From Martensiomyces pterosporus (Eukaryota; Kickxellomycota; Kickxellomycetes; Kickxellales; Kickxellaceae): a stretch of 64,000 bases of DNA. The notes under the pieces were generated by a model. The model did not search any database. It was given only the letters and a program-made list of their open reading frames with translations, and was not told where the DNA came from. Location: NCBI GenBank assembly GCA_025201845.1, contig MU603953.1, forward strand, positions 123,344-187,343, read 5' to 3'. The translations under genes and the position numbers were made by a program. This document shows positions 35,331 through 46,432 of this stretch, piece after piece. The number at the start of each line of letters is the position of its first letter. The stretch's first letter is position 1.

Positions 35331-37488
35331 ATGACCTCGGGACTCCACGAAAAGTTCATGGCCCAGGGAAAGGTTCCTTACGCTGCCGTTGCAAGGTCCA
35401 GCAATGAGAGCAGACATGCCCGCATTGGTGCTGGCCAGCAGAATGCCGGTGCCAGCAGCGAGTACGATGACAATGACGACAACGAGATTTTCGACTTGGA
35501 CCCCACACGCGACACTATGGAGGTTGCTGACAACGACACCCTTTACTACGGCATGAGCCTGGGCACTCGCAGGCGCATGAGAAAGGTACAGTGCCTAGCA
35601 TGCTGCACTATTTCGCAAGCCAACTGTTGTTTGTGTGTGAAAATGGGTGTGCTGCTGCTTGCTTTAGGCTATTAATAAGCAGCGCTAGCACCAGCAGTCC
35701 CATCGAATGGAAGCAGTCTTTTTTATTTTTGACGCTTTGCCAAGCACTTTTCCTCTCATGCTTTGCTCTCCAAGGGGGAGTTTCCTTTTTATGCTCGCCA
35801 AGAAAGTGGCCAGTGTTGGTCGGAGAAGAGCTGCTTGGCGGCAGCAATTGTTGCGTGCACTGCAGCACAAGCTCATATTGATGGCTAAACAACGCGCAAA
35901 TGCGTCTCACTTGCACTCCACATAATAGGGCCGTGGCTTCTGGGTTACGGTTGTGCTGCTTGTAGTGGTCTCGGTATTTGGCATGTTCTGGCTGTACTTG
36001 AATGGCATCAGCTGGATGCGGCGGTCAAAGAAGCGCAACGTCATCCTGATGATCAGCGACGGCTTTGGTCCCGCATCGGAGACGATGGCCCGCAACTTTG
36101 TGCAGCAGATCAATGGCCTGCCTGTTGGATTCCAAAGCCCCCTGGATGAAATACTGGTTGGCTCGTCTCGCACTCGGTCGAGCAGCTCTCTTATCACCGA
36201 CTCGGCTGCTGGCGCTACGGCTTTCTCCTGCGGCCTCAAGTCGTATAACGGTGCTATTGGCGTCAATGACGATAAGACGCCCTGTGGCACAATTCTGGAG
36301 GCTGCCAAGCTGCAGCGTGGAATGACCACGGGTCTGGTCGTCACAAGCAGAATCACCCATGCCACTCCGGCCGCTTTCTCCTCGCATGCCGCTCATCGCG
36401 ACATGGAGGACTTGATTGCCGAGTACCAGATTGGCAACTACTCGCTTGGCCCTGTCGTTGACTTGATGTTTGGCGGCGGGCGCTGTCATTTTATTCCGCA
36501 GAGCCACACCAACGAGAGCTGCCGTCTGGACAACCGCGATCTGTGGGCAGAAGCCAAGAAGACTGGATTCCACACGCTGAGCTCGCGCAAGGAATTCGAT
36601 GCCCTGAGCGCCGATAAGAAGGATGTGCTCCCACTCCTCGGCGCCTTTGCCTACTCGCACATGGACTATGACATTGACCGCAACCCCAAGGAGCAGCCCT
36701 CGCTGGCGGAAATGTCCGACAAGGCCCTGCGCATCCTGGACTCGGCTACGAGGGACAAGAACGAGGGCTTCCTGTTGATGATTGAGGGCAGCAGAATCGA
36801 CATGGCCGCGCACACCAACGACCCGGCTGCACACCTGCGCGACATCATCGCTTATTGGAACACCATTACTGTTGTGCGCAAGTTCGTCGACGAGCATCCC
36901 GACACTGTCATGGTTAGCGTCTCTGACCACGAGACCGGCGGATTCGCTGTGGCCAAGCAGCTCACCTCAGAGTACCCAGACTACCTGTGGAACCCGCGTG
37001 CCCTGGAACCCGTGCGCCACTCGATCGAGTACATCTCCTCGCGACTCCTTGTGCCCGAGTTTGTGGGCAAGAACGAGGACGAGAAGTACAAGTTTGTGCG
37101 CGACACTGTGTTCCCCGAGTGGCTGGGCATCAAGGACGCCAAGCACGAGGAGATCCTGCCTGTTGTTAAGGAGTCGGATTCTATTAGGCTCCGCCAGCTG
37201 TTCAGCGACGCTGAGTCTAACCGCGCGCAGATCGGGTGGTCGACTCATGGGCACAGTGCCGTTGACGTTAACCTCTATGCCTACGGAAGAGACGCCCACC
37301 TGCTCAACGGCAACCACGAAAACACGGATATTGGTCAGTTTATTGTCAGCGCACTGGGCTTGGATCTCAAGACTGTTACGGCCAAGCTCAGAGGCAACCG
37401 CGTTACCCAGGACACCAACACTGTCAAGGAGGCGTGGCTCGGCCGTCGTGATCTTGATGCCCCTGAGCACCATCCCCACCTTCACTGA
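35331..37488 (+). CDS. PHO8: Vacuolar-type alkaline phosphatase (PHO8-like); one intron
   Basis: Two exons, 35331-35585 and 35929-37488, encode 604 residues. The 343-bp intron begins GTACAG, ends AATAG, has GCTAAAC about 40 bp before its end, and is in phase 0. Exon 1 encodes an acidic cytosolic tail. Exon 2 opens with a signal anchor of about 20 residues (WVTVVLLVVVSVFGMFWLYL), giving a type II membrane protein like yeast Pho8. The catalytic domain follows with VILMISDGFGP (metal site), the nucleophile S177 in TDSAAGATAFSCG, RITHATPAAF, and late SDHETGG and STHGHSAVDV metal ligands. It is a zinc/magnesium phosphomonoesterase, presumably delivered to the vacuole. Confidence 0.93.
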
Positions 37489-38184
37489 TCACTGCCTTGC
37501 TGTCTACTCCTTCTATTTCTCCATATTCTCTTAATACACCATGGCCGCTTGTTTGACTCGGGCGTGTCTTGCTAGAATATTTACTGCCTGAATGGAATCC
37601 CCTTGCACTTTCTTATCAGCTGCCAGTGGGGCACCGATGCTGCAGCATATCGCCTAGCGCCTGATTCGCGGAGCCAGGTAAGCGAGCTGGGACAGGTGCA
37701 TGAATTCATGTGTCCGTGTGGGTTACGGGAATGCGGGCCATGCTATGTTGCACCTGACAGCTTGGAAGGAGAGAGAATAATGGCAACTAATTCCGCTGCT
37801 AGACAAGGTGCTTGTGCTCGTTTTGTATGCGCCTGATACTTGGGGCTTCGTTTCTCGCCATGCACACACTCCCACATCTTTGCAGGGCATTTGCTGAGGC
37901 TGCTTGGTGATATCTCGGCCCAGACCTCGGCACATTCATTTTATTGCCATATCTGCATGTTTCTACCACATTATCCAGCAACATATCCATATAGCTTGGC
38001 GACTTCAGTTGATTTCTAGTGTAGTACTACATGTCACACGAACTGATCATCAGCGCAGGAGTAAATTCAAAGTTGCTATGTGCATGTATATATATTAGCA
38101 TCTGCACATGTAGAGAATAGAAACAGCGATGTATGGAGATATAGTAGCTAATAATTAGGATGACTACCACAACAGATTTTCATA
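37489..38184. other. Intergenic between convergent genes
   Basis: About 700 bp between the phosphatase stop and the stop of the minus-strand DNA-binding-protein gene. AT-rich towards 38000-38180, fitting 3' untranslated regions. No RNA gene or repeat recognised. Confidence 0.4.
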
Positions 38185-40449
38185 TCACTCAGCATGTACG
38201 CTGGCACCACCATCAGCACTCACCACGCTGCTGCTCGTGCTATCGCCGCCATCGGCCTGCCGCCGCCTTGGCTGCTGCTGGTTCTGAGAGCTGCCAAATG
38301 CCGAAATTGCCACGCCCAGCTGTCCGACCATCTGAGTAAGCGCACCTGAGAGTGAAGCTAGGGTACCGAGCTGGGCATCCATCTGCTGTCTCTGCGCTTC
38401 CAGCCTGGCTTTCTCTACTTCTGCCTCCATCTTCTGCATATCAAGCCTGCGCTCCTCCAGCTCTATCCTCTTTGTCTCTAGCTCGCGCTCATGCGCAAAC
38501 ACAGTTTGCCTGAACGTCAGCTCTTCCCGCCGCAAGTTCAGCTGCAGCCACTCAAGCTCTTCCCGCGACCCCCTGACAGCTGTCAACGAAGACGATGCTT
38601 CTAATTGCCCTGGCTCTTCAGGTTCGCGAATGGTTGGCATGGTGGGGTTGTCCATCCCCACGCCCGCCTTTGCTGGCCCCATCGCCTGCTGCTGCTGCTG
38701 CTGCTGACGTATTGCGTGTGGTGTGGGCATGGGGGCGATTGGTGACGGCATTGGCATCATCGAGATAGTAGTACTAGCGGGCCGACCGGACATATCCAGC
38801 TGCGAGCCCTCGTAGTATCTGGCTTGCTGCTGCTGGACTTGCAAGAGGAGCGGCGATCGCTGCGGCTGCTGTGATGCGGAGGGGATTCGCTGGTGCTGGT
38901 GCTGGTGCTGGTGCTGATGCTCATGTTGCTGTTGCTGTTGCTGGTGCTGGTGCTGATGGTTGTGCGGGTGGTGGGCAGGGCTGCGGTGATTATGCGGCAT
39001 AGTTGGGAACGTGCGACTGCGCTTGCTTCCAGCAAACATTGGCGGCCCGTCATTATCGACAGACTCGCCATCAGCACCACGCTTCGGCGCAATCTTGCGG
39101 ATGTTCGACATTGCGTGGTATGGCAGGGACTCGGCAGAGGTGATTCTAGGAGGCGTGGTGCGAGGAACACTAAGCAGAATACCACCGCCACCGCTGCTGC
39201 TGCTGCTGCTGTTGTTGTTACCAGTGCTGTTGCCGTTGTAGCTTCCACTCCCCGCAGCAGCGGCAATTGCAGCTGGATTGGTAGCCACAGTCGGGGACCT
39301 AGCACCATGTTCAAACAATGGGGCAGGCAGAGCCCGCGGCGAGGCTTCAGAGTCAGCAGCGCCTTTTCTGCCAGCAGCTGCCGCCCATGGTGAAGATGCG
39401 GACGAAGAGAGCGTATTCTGCTGTTGCTGATGCTGCTGCTGGATAGTGAATGAGCGTGCCTGCACGGGGTTAAAAATAGCCTGCAGCTTGTGGAAGCTGT
39501 TGCACAGCGCCTCAGCAACCTCGTCAGGTCGTTTACCAGGATGCTTGATGGCGAAATCAGGTCTCCGCGTCTCCGAATCGGCCTTCAGGTACCGTTTTTC
39601 CAGTGTGCGAATCTTGCCCTCGATAGCACGGCTGGTCTTGTTGGGCAGGACTTCGCGAATGATCCGCTCGTGGCAGTCCTTCTTGCGCCTGGGCTCATTG
39701 AACATCTTGCAGTTGTTTGGCTCATACAGCCAGTCAATTAGCTGGGTCTCTTCCCAGGGCAGCCAAAGAGCATAGCTGGCTTTGGATGCATCGTCGTGCT
39801 GGGACGACGTAGAGCTGCCGCCGCCGCCCCGTATGGACCCGCTGCCGTTGTGGCTGTGACTGGGGGTTTCGCTGTGTGTCTGGCGGAGACTGGGCGGCGT
39901 TGGCTCTTCAGAGCCACTTCCGCTCCTGCGATGGATGCTGTTGCGGCTATACCTACGCTGCTGGTGCTGGAGGTTGCTGTGGTGAGTGCTGGTGCTTGGA
40001 GGTGTATGGTTGCGGGCATTAGCAGTAGCACTATTGTCTAGTCCGCTGCTGCCGCCGCTGCTGTTGTTGGGCCTGACGGGACTGCTGTGAGTCTGACCGC
40101 GGGAATCAGGCGAGCCACTTCTATCGGCCATCCCTGGGTGCTGCTGCTGCTTGATTACTGCAGATGTAGCGGATCCTACGCTCTGGCCAGCCTTTGCGCC
40201 ATATAATGGCGACTGAGCCTGCGTCGCCGAAGGGTTGCCGTCTAGCAAGTGCGAGAGCCTGTTGCCACCCGCTGAACCAGAACCGGCGGCATTCGCAGTT
40301 GTAGATTGCGAGTGCTGAATGCCAGGCAGCTGGGTGGTAGAAGCCGCTGCTGCTGCTGCTGCTGGTTCTGTTGCTGCTGCTGTCGCGGGAGTGGCAGGAC
40401 CGGCGGAGAGCTCCGGGGCCACAGCGTCATTACCGTGAGAGAATGCCAT
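38185..40449 (-). CDS. Putative Myb/SANT-like DNA-binding protein with C-terminal coiled coil
   Basis: A 754-residue protein I cannot assign to a named family. Residues 225-330 form the only ordered-looking block in the N-terminal half: LWLPWEETQLIDWLYEP, then HERIIREVLPNKTSRAIEGK and IRTLEKRYLKADSE. The spacing of Trp and hydrophobic residues and the TSRAIEGKI helix resemble a Myb/SANT-like helix-turn-helix. Residues about 645-700 form a strong Glu/Arg-rich coiled coil (RREELTFRQTVFAHERELET, then IELEERRLDMQKMEAEVEKA), suited to dimerisation. The rest is Ser, Gln, His, Gly and Pro-rich, with a His-Gln repeat. Probably a nuclear regulator; DNA binding and targets are inference. It is head to head with the gene at 46433 across a 6 kb gap. 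Confidence 0.7.
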   Translation of the reverse strand: MAFSHGNDAVAPELSAGPATPATAAATEPAAAAAAASTTQLPGIQHSQSTTANAAGSGSAGGNRLSHLLDGNPSATQAQSPLYGAKAGQSVGSATSAVIKQQQHPGMADRSGSPDSRGQTHSSPVRPNNSSGGSSGLDNSATANARNHTPPSTSTHHSNLQHQQRRYSRNSIHRRSGSGSEEPTPPSLRQTHSETPSHSHNGSGSIRGGGGSSTSSQHDDASKASYALWLPWEETQLIDWLYEPNNCKMFNEPRRKKDCHERIIREVLPNKTSRAIEGKIRTLEKRYLKADSETRRPDFAIKHPGKRPDEVAEALCNSFHKLQAIFNPVQARSFTIQQQHQQQQNTLSSSASSPWAAAAGRKGAADSEASPRALPAPLFEHGARSPTVATNPAAIAAAAGSGSYNGNSTGNNNSSSSSSGGGGILLSVPRTTPPRITSAESLPYHAMSNIRKIAPKRGADGESVDNDGPPMFAGSKRSRTFPTMPHNHRSPAHHPHNHQHQHQQQQQQHEHQHQHQHQHQRIPSASQQPQRSPLLLQVQQQQARYYEGSQLDMSGRPASTTISMMPMPSPIAPMPTPHAIRQQQQQQQAMGPAKAGVGMDNPTMPTIREPEEPGQLEASSSLTAVRGSREELEWLQLNLRREELTFRQTVFAHERELETKRIELEERRLDMQKMEAEVEKARLEAQRQQMDAQLGTLASLSGALTQMVGQLGVAISAFGSSQNQQQPRRRQADGGDSTSSSVVSADGGASVHAE
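38893..38963. repeat. Trinucleotide tract encoding His-Gln repeats
   Basis: CTGGTG/CTGTTG units on the plus strand that read as alternating His and Gln codons in the minus-strand DNA-binding protein gene. Other CTG runs in the same gene encode poly-Gln, for example near 38690-38706. Confidence 0.7.
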
Positions 40450-43400
40450 ATGTCAGGAGAAATGGAAATAAGGTGTGGGGGAAGAAGAGGGTTTATCCGT
40501 AGTAGCTCAGCAGCAAAAATATTCAAGCACTCTCGCTCTGCAAAGGAGAATTGTGTGCATTAGTAAAAGGAGTGGGGAAAAGTACAAGGAAAGGCAGGGT
40601 GGAGAGAAGAGAAGGTGTGAATAGCGGCAAGAGCACAAAACAAAATAAGAGGACGGAAACTAGAAGCGCAGAGAAGCAAAAGAGTAAATAAATGCAGGGG
40701 CAGCAGATGTGGGCTTTCGTACACAGGAGCCAGCCCACCGTTTTCCCTAAATCGTGTCCTCTTTGGACAATGATATCCTCTGCTTACTTAATAGCGCGCG
40801 CCAGAGGATGTGAGCAAGCGGCTGGCAGCTATGACGTTGTTCCTGCCGCGCCCGAGGGGAGTACACGGGTCGGGGCTGTGGGCCAAGAAGGATGGGTGCT
40901 GGGTGTGGGGTAGTATAGCAGCGGGTATCCTCAACTGGGGCGAGGAGATGAGACGAGGGTTTCTGGCCTTGCACACAATGGCGTCGTATGTCTGGGCGAT
41001 TCGTGCAGCTTTGTTTCTCTGGCTGGTGTTTCTCACAGGTAAGGGTGTAGGAGAATAGGCTAGATGGCCAAAATGCTAGAGCGCAAGGAGAAGAAAAGAG
41101 CAGAGTCCTGGCGCCTTCGCCGAACCAGCCATACATGAAGCCCCAACCCACATTCCGCGTCCGTTCTGGCATTGATGTCTTTGCGGCAACCCCACACCTT
41201 GCTGATGCCAAGCAGCTGAAAAGGACAGCCAATTGGCAGGTCTTGGCGGGCGCCTTGCTGGAAAAAGCACAAACAACTCGAGGAATTCGCCTGTGCAGGC
41301 TGCAGAGTCAGGAGTGGGCCCCCCATCCACTCCGCCAAGCCCTTTGCTTTGGCTAGCATGCATGCCAGAGAGGCATGTCCCCTTACAATGCACCAGCTAT
41401 TAGTAATTGGCGAGCAAACCGCAGCACACTCCAGATATCTGCCCACCAAGTCCTGAATTCTGATAAATGATTTTTATTTTGCATCCGCCATGCATTGCTA
41501 AAAACAGCTGGCAGTTCCCACATAGAGCAGCGCTGTCTCCGGAGGGCACGCATGCCTGGCCACGGCCACATGTCAGCACCACTCCCCACAAGAGAAGAGC
41601 AGAATTTAAGGCACAAAGCTACACCTCCCCCCATGCATCGCTCTCTCGTCTGCCCACTTGCGGATCCCAATCTCCACATGGAGCACATGACCTGCCCATG
41701 GACCAGGCGAAACAAGCTTCTCGCAGCGCAGATGCCAGGAAGCGATGCGTCAGGCCCGCGAGTTTCCGCAGGCTGCGTCCGCCCTGGCTCCTGCCCTCGC
41801 CCCCAAAATGCGTGCTGCGCCCAAGGTCGATTAGCTCCTGTGATTAGCAATTATCAGCCGAGGCTATCCTCGGCGTTTCCCGCAAGTGGCCTGGAGGCGC
41901 TTCGTGATCCAGAACACCGCCTCAACAGCACCCTGCCCTCCCCGCTACCTCTGTGCCGCTGCCCCAGCCCACATGCGTGCAAGGTGCTACACTGATCGGT
42001 GGCGATTGCCGTCGTCCGCCGCCCGCCCCCACGCCGCCACTTGCAATCCCAGCCAGATCTCCAGCCTCCTTCCTTCTTGCGCGGCAGCCGAGCGTGCTTC
42101 CAACCTGTGGACACCAAACATCATGGAACATGCCATATAAGGGCATGGGCCGGCTGGAAAAGAGTGCTAGGTGTGCCGCCGACTCTTCCATTGACCCAAC
42201 ACAAATCCCAACGAGGCACAATACCAATGGGAGACGAGGAGGTGGAGTTGAGCAGCACTCGCACCACACCCAAAGGACCCTCGCAGAGAGCAGTGCCCAC
42301 AGCAGCCACGCCGGGAGGAGCTCCGTGCTGGTGACGACCCGCTGGGTGCATGGCTCCACCCGAGGCAAGCAGCTCCCCTGGCCTCGCCAGCATGCGCCTC
42401 TGCCAGAGGGCGTCCCCATCCAGTGCCTCTCGGAAGGGGCCGGTGCAGGGCGTTTTTGGAGCAGAAAGCAGCGGGCCTGGGGCCGATCCGCGTAGGAGCG
42501 CGCACCTGTGTGGCTCTTGCAGGGCGGACGCCTGGCATTGGGTGGCTCTGCCTCGCGGGATTTTCCCAGATTGACACTCCACCCCCACCACGTAACGGGG
42601 GCACCCGGCTTGCGCTATCAATTCGCTATCGACGCCCCCGGTGGAGGCAGAAGCGACAGCTACGGCACAAACACAAATGGGAAATCCCGTGCAGAAAACA
42701 GGTCGAATGCGTCACAGTGTCGCATGCGCAGTTCCACGGCACAGGTGTGAGGAGAGGCGGGTGGATACCAGCAGCACAGCATCGCGCGCCTGTAGTTACT
42801 AGCGAGGGAGCTCGCGTATCACAGCTGCTTTGCAAATCTGCCAGTCCCAAGGTTACACGTCCCAGGACAGTATGAATCGTCAATAGCGCAAGGCTCCCGG
42901 CGGCCATTGTGGTTCTACAGCAGCCATATGCTGAGCGGCGGGTGGGGGTGCTGCTGGTTCAGGCCACCAGAGTCCACAGCTGCCGACTCATTTGCTCGGC
43001 GGCAGCAGCCGCGTGTGCACAAGAGACGGGAGGCGCGGGTAATATGATCTGTTTTAGGAACTTGAGGTCTGGCGCGCACAACGCCGGTTTGTTCTCGATC
43101 GCCTTTGGCACGCAATGGCAGTGGGCGAGTGGGGCGAGCGTCAGTGGCAGACGGCGGCGAGACACCAATCCTCGTCGGCCTAGCCGCGCACAGCCAGGCC
43201 GAGCATGTCGCCAGGTCCTTGTGCGCTGCAGCGGCAGCCGCCGCTTTAGGGACAGAGTGCGGGATTGTTGCTTGTTTTTGGCCATCCCGCAAATCGAGAG
43301 GCATCCGGCGTGCATTGCCCGAGCCTTGGAAAGCAGCGCAACGAGGGCGGCTGTGATTCGACGGCTCAGCGGCCAGCGCAGGCGGCAATGCGCAGCTGTG

Positions 43401-43914
43401 TGGCTCAGGCAATGTACAGTCAGCAGAAAGATGCAAGTGCTGTCCGGCCCATGGGCTTGTCTCCCAGCCCCGGTCTGCCCAGCCAGCCAATGTGCAGGGA
43501 GGGAGGGGAGGCGGGCCAATAAAGTTGTGGCTCGATGCGGGGACGCAGGTTTGAGCCTACACGCAATAAATTCTATTTTCGTCTTTTTTTGCTTCAATGA
43601 ACGATGGCGGCGATCAGAACAAGGCTGGACAGCAAAAATAAGACGGTGACAATGGCGGCGGCGACGGACAGCGGCGACGAGGCAGGTGATTAGTCGCTGA
43701 GGATCCCCCACATCCCCTCTCCTCGCCCAGCAGCTCCAGCTACTGGCATTAGCCCAACCGGGAGTGCGCAAGCGAGGAGAGGTTGTTTGTGTTTACCCAA
43801 GCAGCGAAAGAGGAAGAAACCTGCTTAGACTCGCTATTTTTACTCGAGGATGAGCCATCAGCGCAGTGGATGCAGGACTGAAAGGCGCCCGATGGCCCGC
43901 GGGAGAAAGGAGCG

Positions 43915-43978
43915 GCACACGCACACGCACACACACACAGACATGCACACACACGCGCACACACACACACACATACAT
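43915..43978. repeat. CA dinucleotide microsatellite
   Basis: Imperfect (CA)n of about 60 bp with GC and TG interruptions. Confidence 0.85.
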
Positions 43979-44057
43979 GTACAGCTGTGCTTTGCCAAAG
44001 AACAGGGAAAAGGCCTGAGGCGAGCAGCTGATAAGGGGGCGATGAATGTCTGGAGCT

Positions 44058-44079
44058 TGCTGGCTGGCTGGCTGGCTGC
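44058..44079. repeat. GCTG tetranucleotide repeat
   Basis: Five consecutive units of a TGGC/GCTG tetranucleotide, inside the long non-coding stretch. Confidence 0.8.
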
Positions 44080-44478
44080 CGTACACACACACGCAGAAGT
44101 GGGCAGCTATCCTCGTGGAGAACAAAAATAAAACCCAAGGATTTTGCCAGCCCAGAGGGGTGGGTGGTTGCAGGGGGTGTGCTGCCACCACTCGCCTTTG
44201 TAAGACGGGCCATTTCTAAAATCATCGGCCCAGAAGACAAGGCTCTCCGGGTTGGCAGTACACCTGTCGTACCCGGCGCTGGGGAGAAGGGAGAGGCGTA
44301 TTGTTAAGCCGCAATTGTTTTTTATTTTTGTAACGCGCCTTTTGCGGTCGCTCAGCCAGGGGAGGGGCAGCTGGCTGAATGGGATGTATGAGTGAATGAG
44401 CGTAAATTTTTGTCTCTACGGCCTGCCGTTCCACAGCAGCAGCCCGTGCTTTTAGGGCTTAAGCTCGAGCTTGGGCTT

Positions 44479-44484
44479 GAGCCT

Positions 44485-44535
<51 letters not shown>

Positions 44536-44544
44536 CCTGAGCCT
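44479..44544. repeat. GAGCCT hexanucleotide repeat, 11 units
   Basis: Eleven tandem hexamers, nine GAGCCT and two GAGCCC (units 2 and 9), with related GAGCTT-like sequence just upstream. Both strands are open across it, giving Glu-Pro or Gly-Ser type dipeptide runs, but no flanking coding sequence is convincing. Confidence 0.9.
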
Positions 44545-44670
44545 AGGAAAAAAGCGAGCATATCGTGGCAATAACGACGAAGCTGCCCCCGAGCGCTTGC
44601 ACCAGCCATCGCGCACCGCGTCCAGCAGCATCCTCATCAGCACCGCCCAGCGCTTCTGCTGCGTTCCTTC

Positions 44671-44690
44671 TTTGCTTTGCTTTGCTTTGC
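44671..44690. repeat. TTTGC pentanucleotide repeat
   Basis: Four near-perfect TTTGC units in the pyrimidine-rich part of the long non-coding stretch. Confidence 0.7.
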
Positions 44691-46432
44691 TAATGAGTGG
44701 GAAAATTTTAATCCTTTTGTCCTTTTGCGCCTCACCAAAAACATTCTTCGCTCTTGGCTTTGCTCCTTTTCCCTAAAAATCGCCTCTTGAACTTTGCGTC
44801 TGCTATATCAGCCTCGCACACACACCTGACTCCTCTTTGGCACTCTGCTTACTCATCATCAGCTCACCCACTCAAAGATATTCAGCATTTACACACGAGA
44901 TACCTGGCGGCCTTGCACACGCATTATCTGGCGCCTGTTCTGTATTGCTGCTACTAGTACTGCGGTCTACTGTATGTACATCTGTCGCCTAATCCCCCTT
45001 CCCCGCACAGTTGTATTCTACCGGCAAGCATATATGCGCTTGGAAGCCTGATCACTTTTTTTTTATACAGCTACTGCTTTTCCCCAAAACCCCATTGCTC
45101 TACCACCACCCCTCCTCCCGTATCCTAATTTCCCCTATTCTTCTTCCCACAGCCATCAGCAGCAGCGCCAGCAGTGGCAGCATCAATCATCCTCTTGTCA
45201 CCAGGGCCTGTGCATGTAATCAACGCCAAGGTCTTGTGGTTCACCAGCGTATTCTCCATTCCACTTTATATATACTCGCCCTTTTTGGCCTGCCAATCCT
45301 GCCTGCCCACTCCTTAGGCAGCGAGCGCGCGGGCATAAGCGGCACGGAAGGAAGCTATAAACCCCAGGGTTGCACACACCACAACCATACAGCCATACAG
45401 CCAGAGCACCGAGAAGCGCAAACCAGAGCAGCGGTGTTCCACACTGGGAGGATACTATTACAAGGTATGAGGGTAGTAATGGCTTTGCCTCAAATGATAT
45501 CCAAACAGCAGGGAGGGCGCAGAAAAATCTGCACTGGGCCTCAGGGCGTGTTCAACAAAGACATGATTCGCTGTATGCGCAATGTGAGCGAAAAAAGAGT
45601 ATATAGGGCACATATCATCCCATGGAAGAGAAACAGCCGGCGACGGGTGGTTTTTTGTTTTCCACATCGCTTCTTGCTTTTCTTTTCCAATCTTATTTTA
45701 TCTCCTGCCTGCGTCTCGCTTGATAATCCCACCACCCCTCTTCTTCTCCAGCCTCTCGCCAGCCCTTAATTATCTCCGCTTTATTCCTATGCTGTATGTC
45801 ATCTCCCTGCCACCACCACCAGCGTTGACAACCTGCTGCCCAGCGTCAATTGAACTGTGCGAGCACCAAGAACTGGTGCCTGCCTGCCTCCTGCTCCCCG
45901 GGCTGCCGCCTTTCATGCTTCTTGCACGCCATACGCAGATACATTCCTATGTGCACATTGCATGTATACGGCCCCTGCTCACTTGCATGTCGCCTTCTAA
46001 CCAGCCCCTTACGCGCCATGTTTTTAATACACTCTTTCTACCTATACTGGCTTTTGTTCGTGTAGAGTGCACATAGACAGAGACGTGGCTTCCGACTGCT
46101 ATCGCGTACACACATCAACTTGACTTGCTGATTTCTACCCCGCTTATCTTACTGCTCTTATTATTTATTTCCACTTTTTCTTTCTTGTTCCTTTCCTTTT
46201 GGCAAGTGAAGCCGAGAGGAACACGTCAACTGTCTGGTTATCCCTCCCCTCCCTCCCCTGTCCATCTCGTTCGCAAATCAGCGTCAAAAGAGAACAGCGG
46301 GGAACAGCGAAGACAGCCTCCTTCCTTTTCGCTTCTCTCTAAGCACACAGCCAGCCACGACCCAATTTCTCTCTACTCTACGCGCGTACACACTCACTCT
46401 ACCACCCATTTCTCTCTCTGCCGTTGCCCCAC

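Larger units (their letters stand above)
40450..46432. other. 6 kb non-coding stretch between divergent regulators
   Basis: No open frame here resembles a protein family; frames of 100-270 codons occur on both strands but overlap each other and have biased, Cys/Trp/Arg-rich compositions typical of chance frames in GC-rich DNA. It contains simple repeats (43915-43978, 44058-44079, 44479-44544, 44671-44690). From about 44700 to 46430 it is pyrimidine-rich, like an extended promoter or long 5' leader for the plus-strand gene. In a window where most gaps are under 800 bp this length is exceptional. Confidence 0.6.

Noticed and set aside
41953..42621. Frames of 150-180 codons on both strands
   Set aside because: Same composition argument; several frames are open at once and none has a recognisable domain.
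42909..43771. Overlapping 246- and 270-codon frames on opposite strands in the non-coding stretch
   Set aside because: They overlap antiparallel, are rich in Cys, Arg and Trp, and resemble no protein; chance frames in GC-rich DNA.
43915..43978. Tandem repeat considered as a CRISPR-like array
   Set aside because: Simple CA microsatellite without spacers, in a eukaryotic genome.
44392..44643. Short frames through the GAGCCT array encoding dipeptide repeats
   Set aside because: Open only because the hexamer has no stop in any frame; flanks are not coding.
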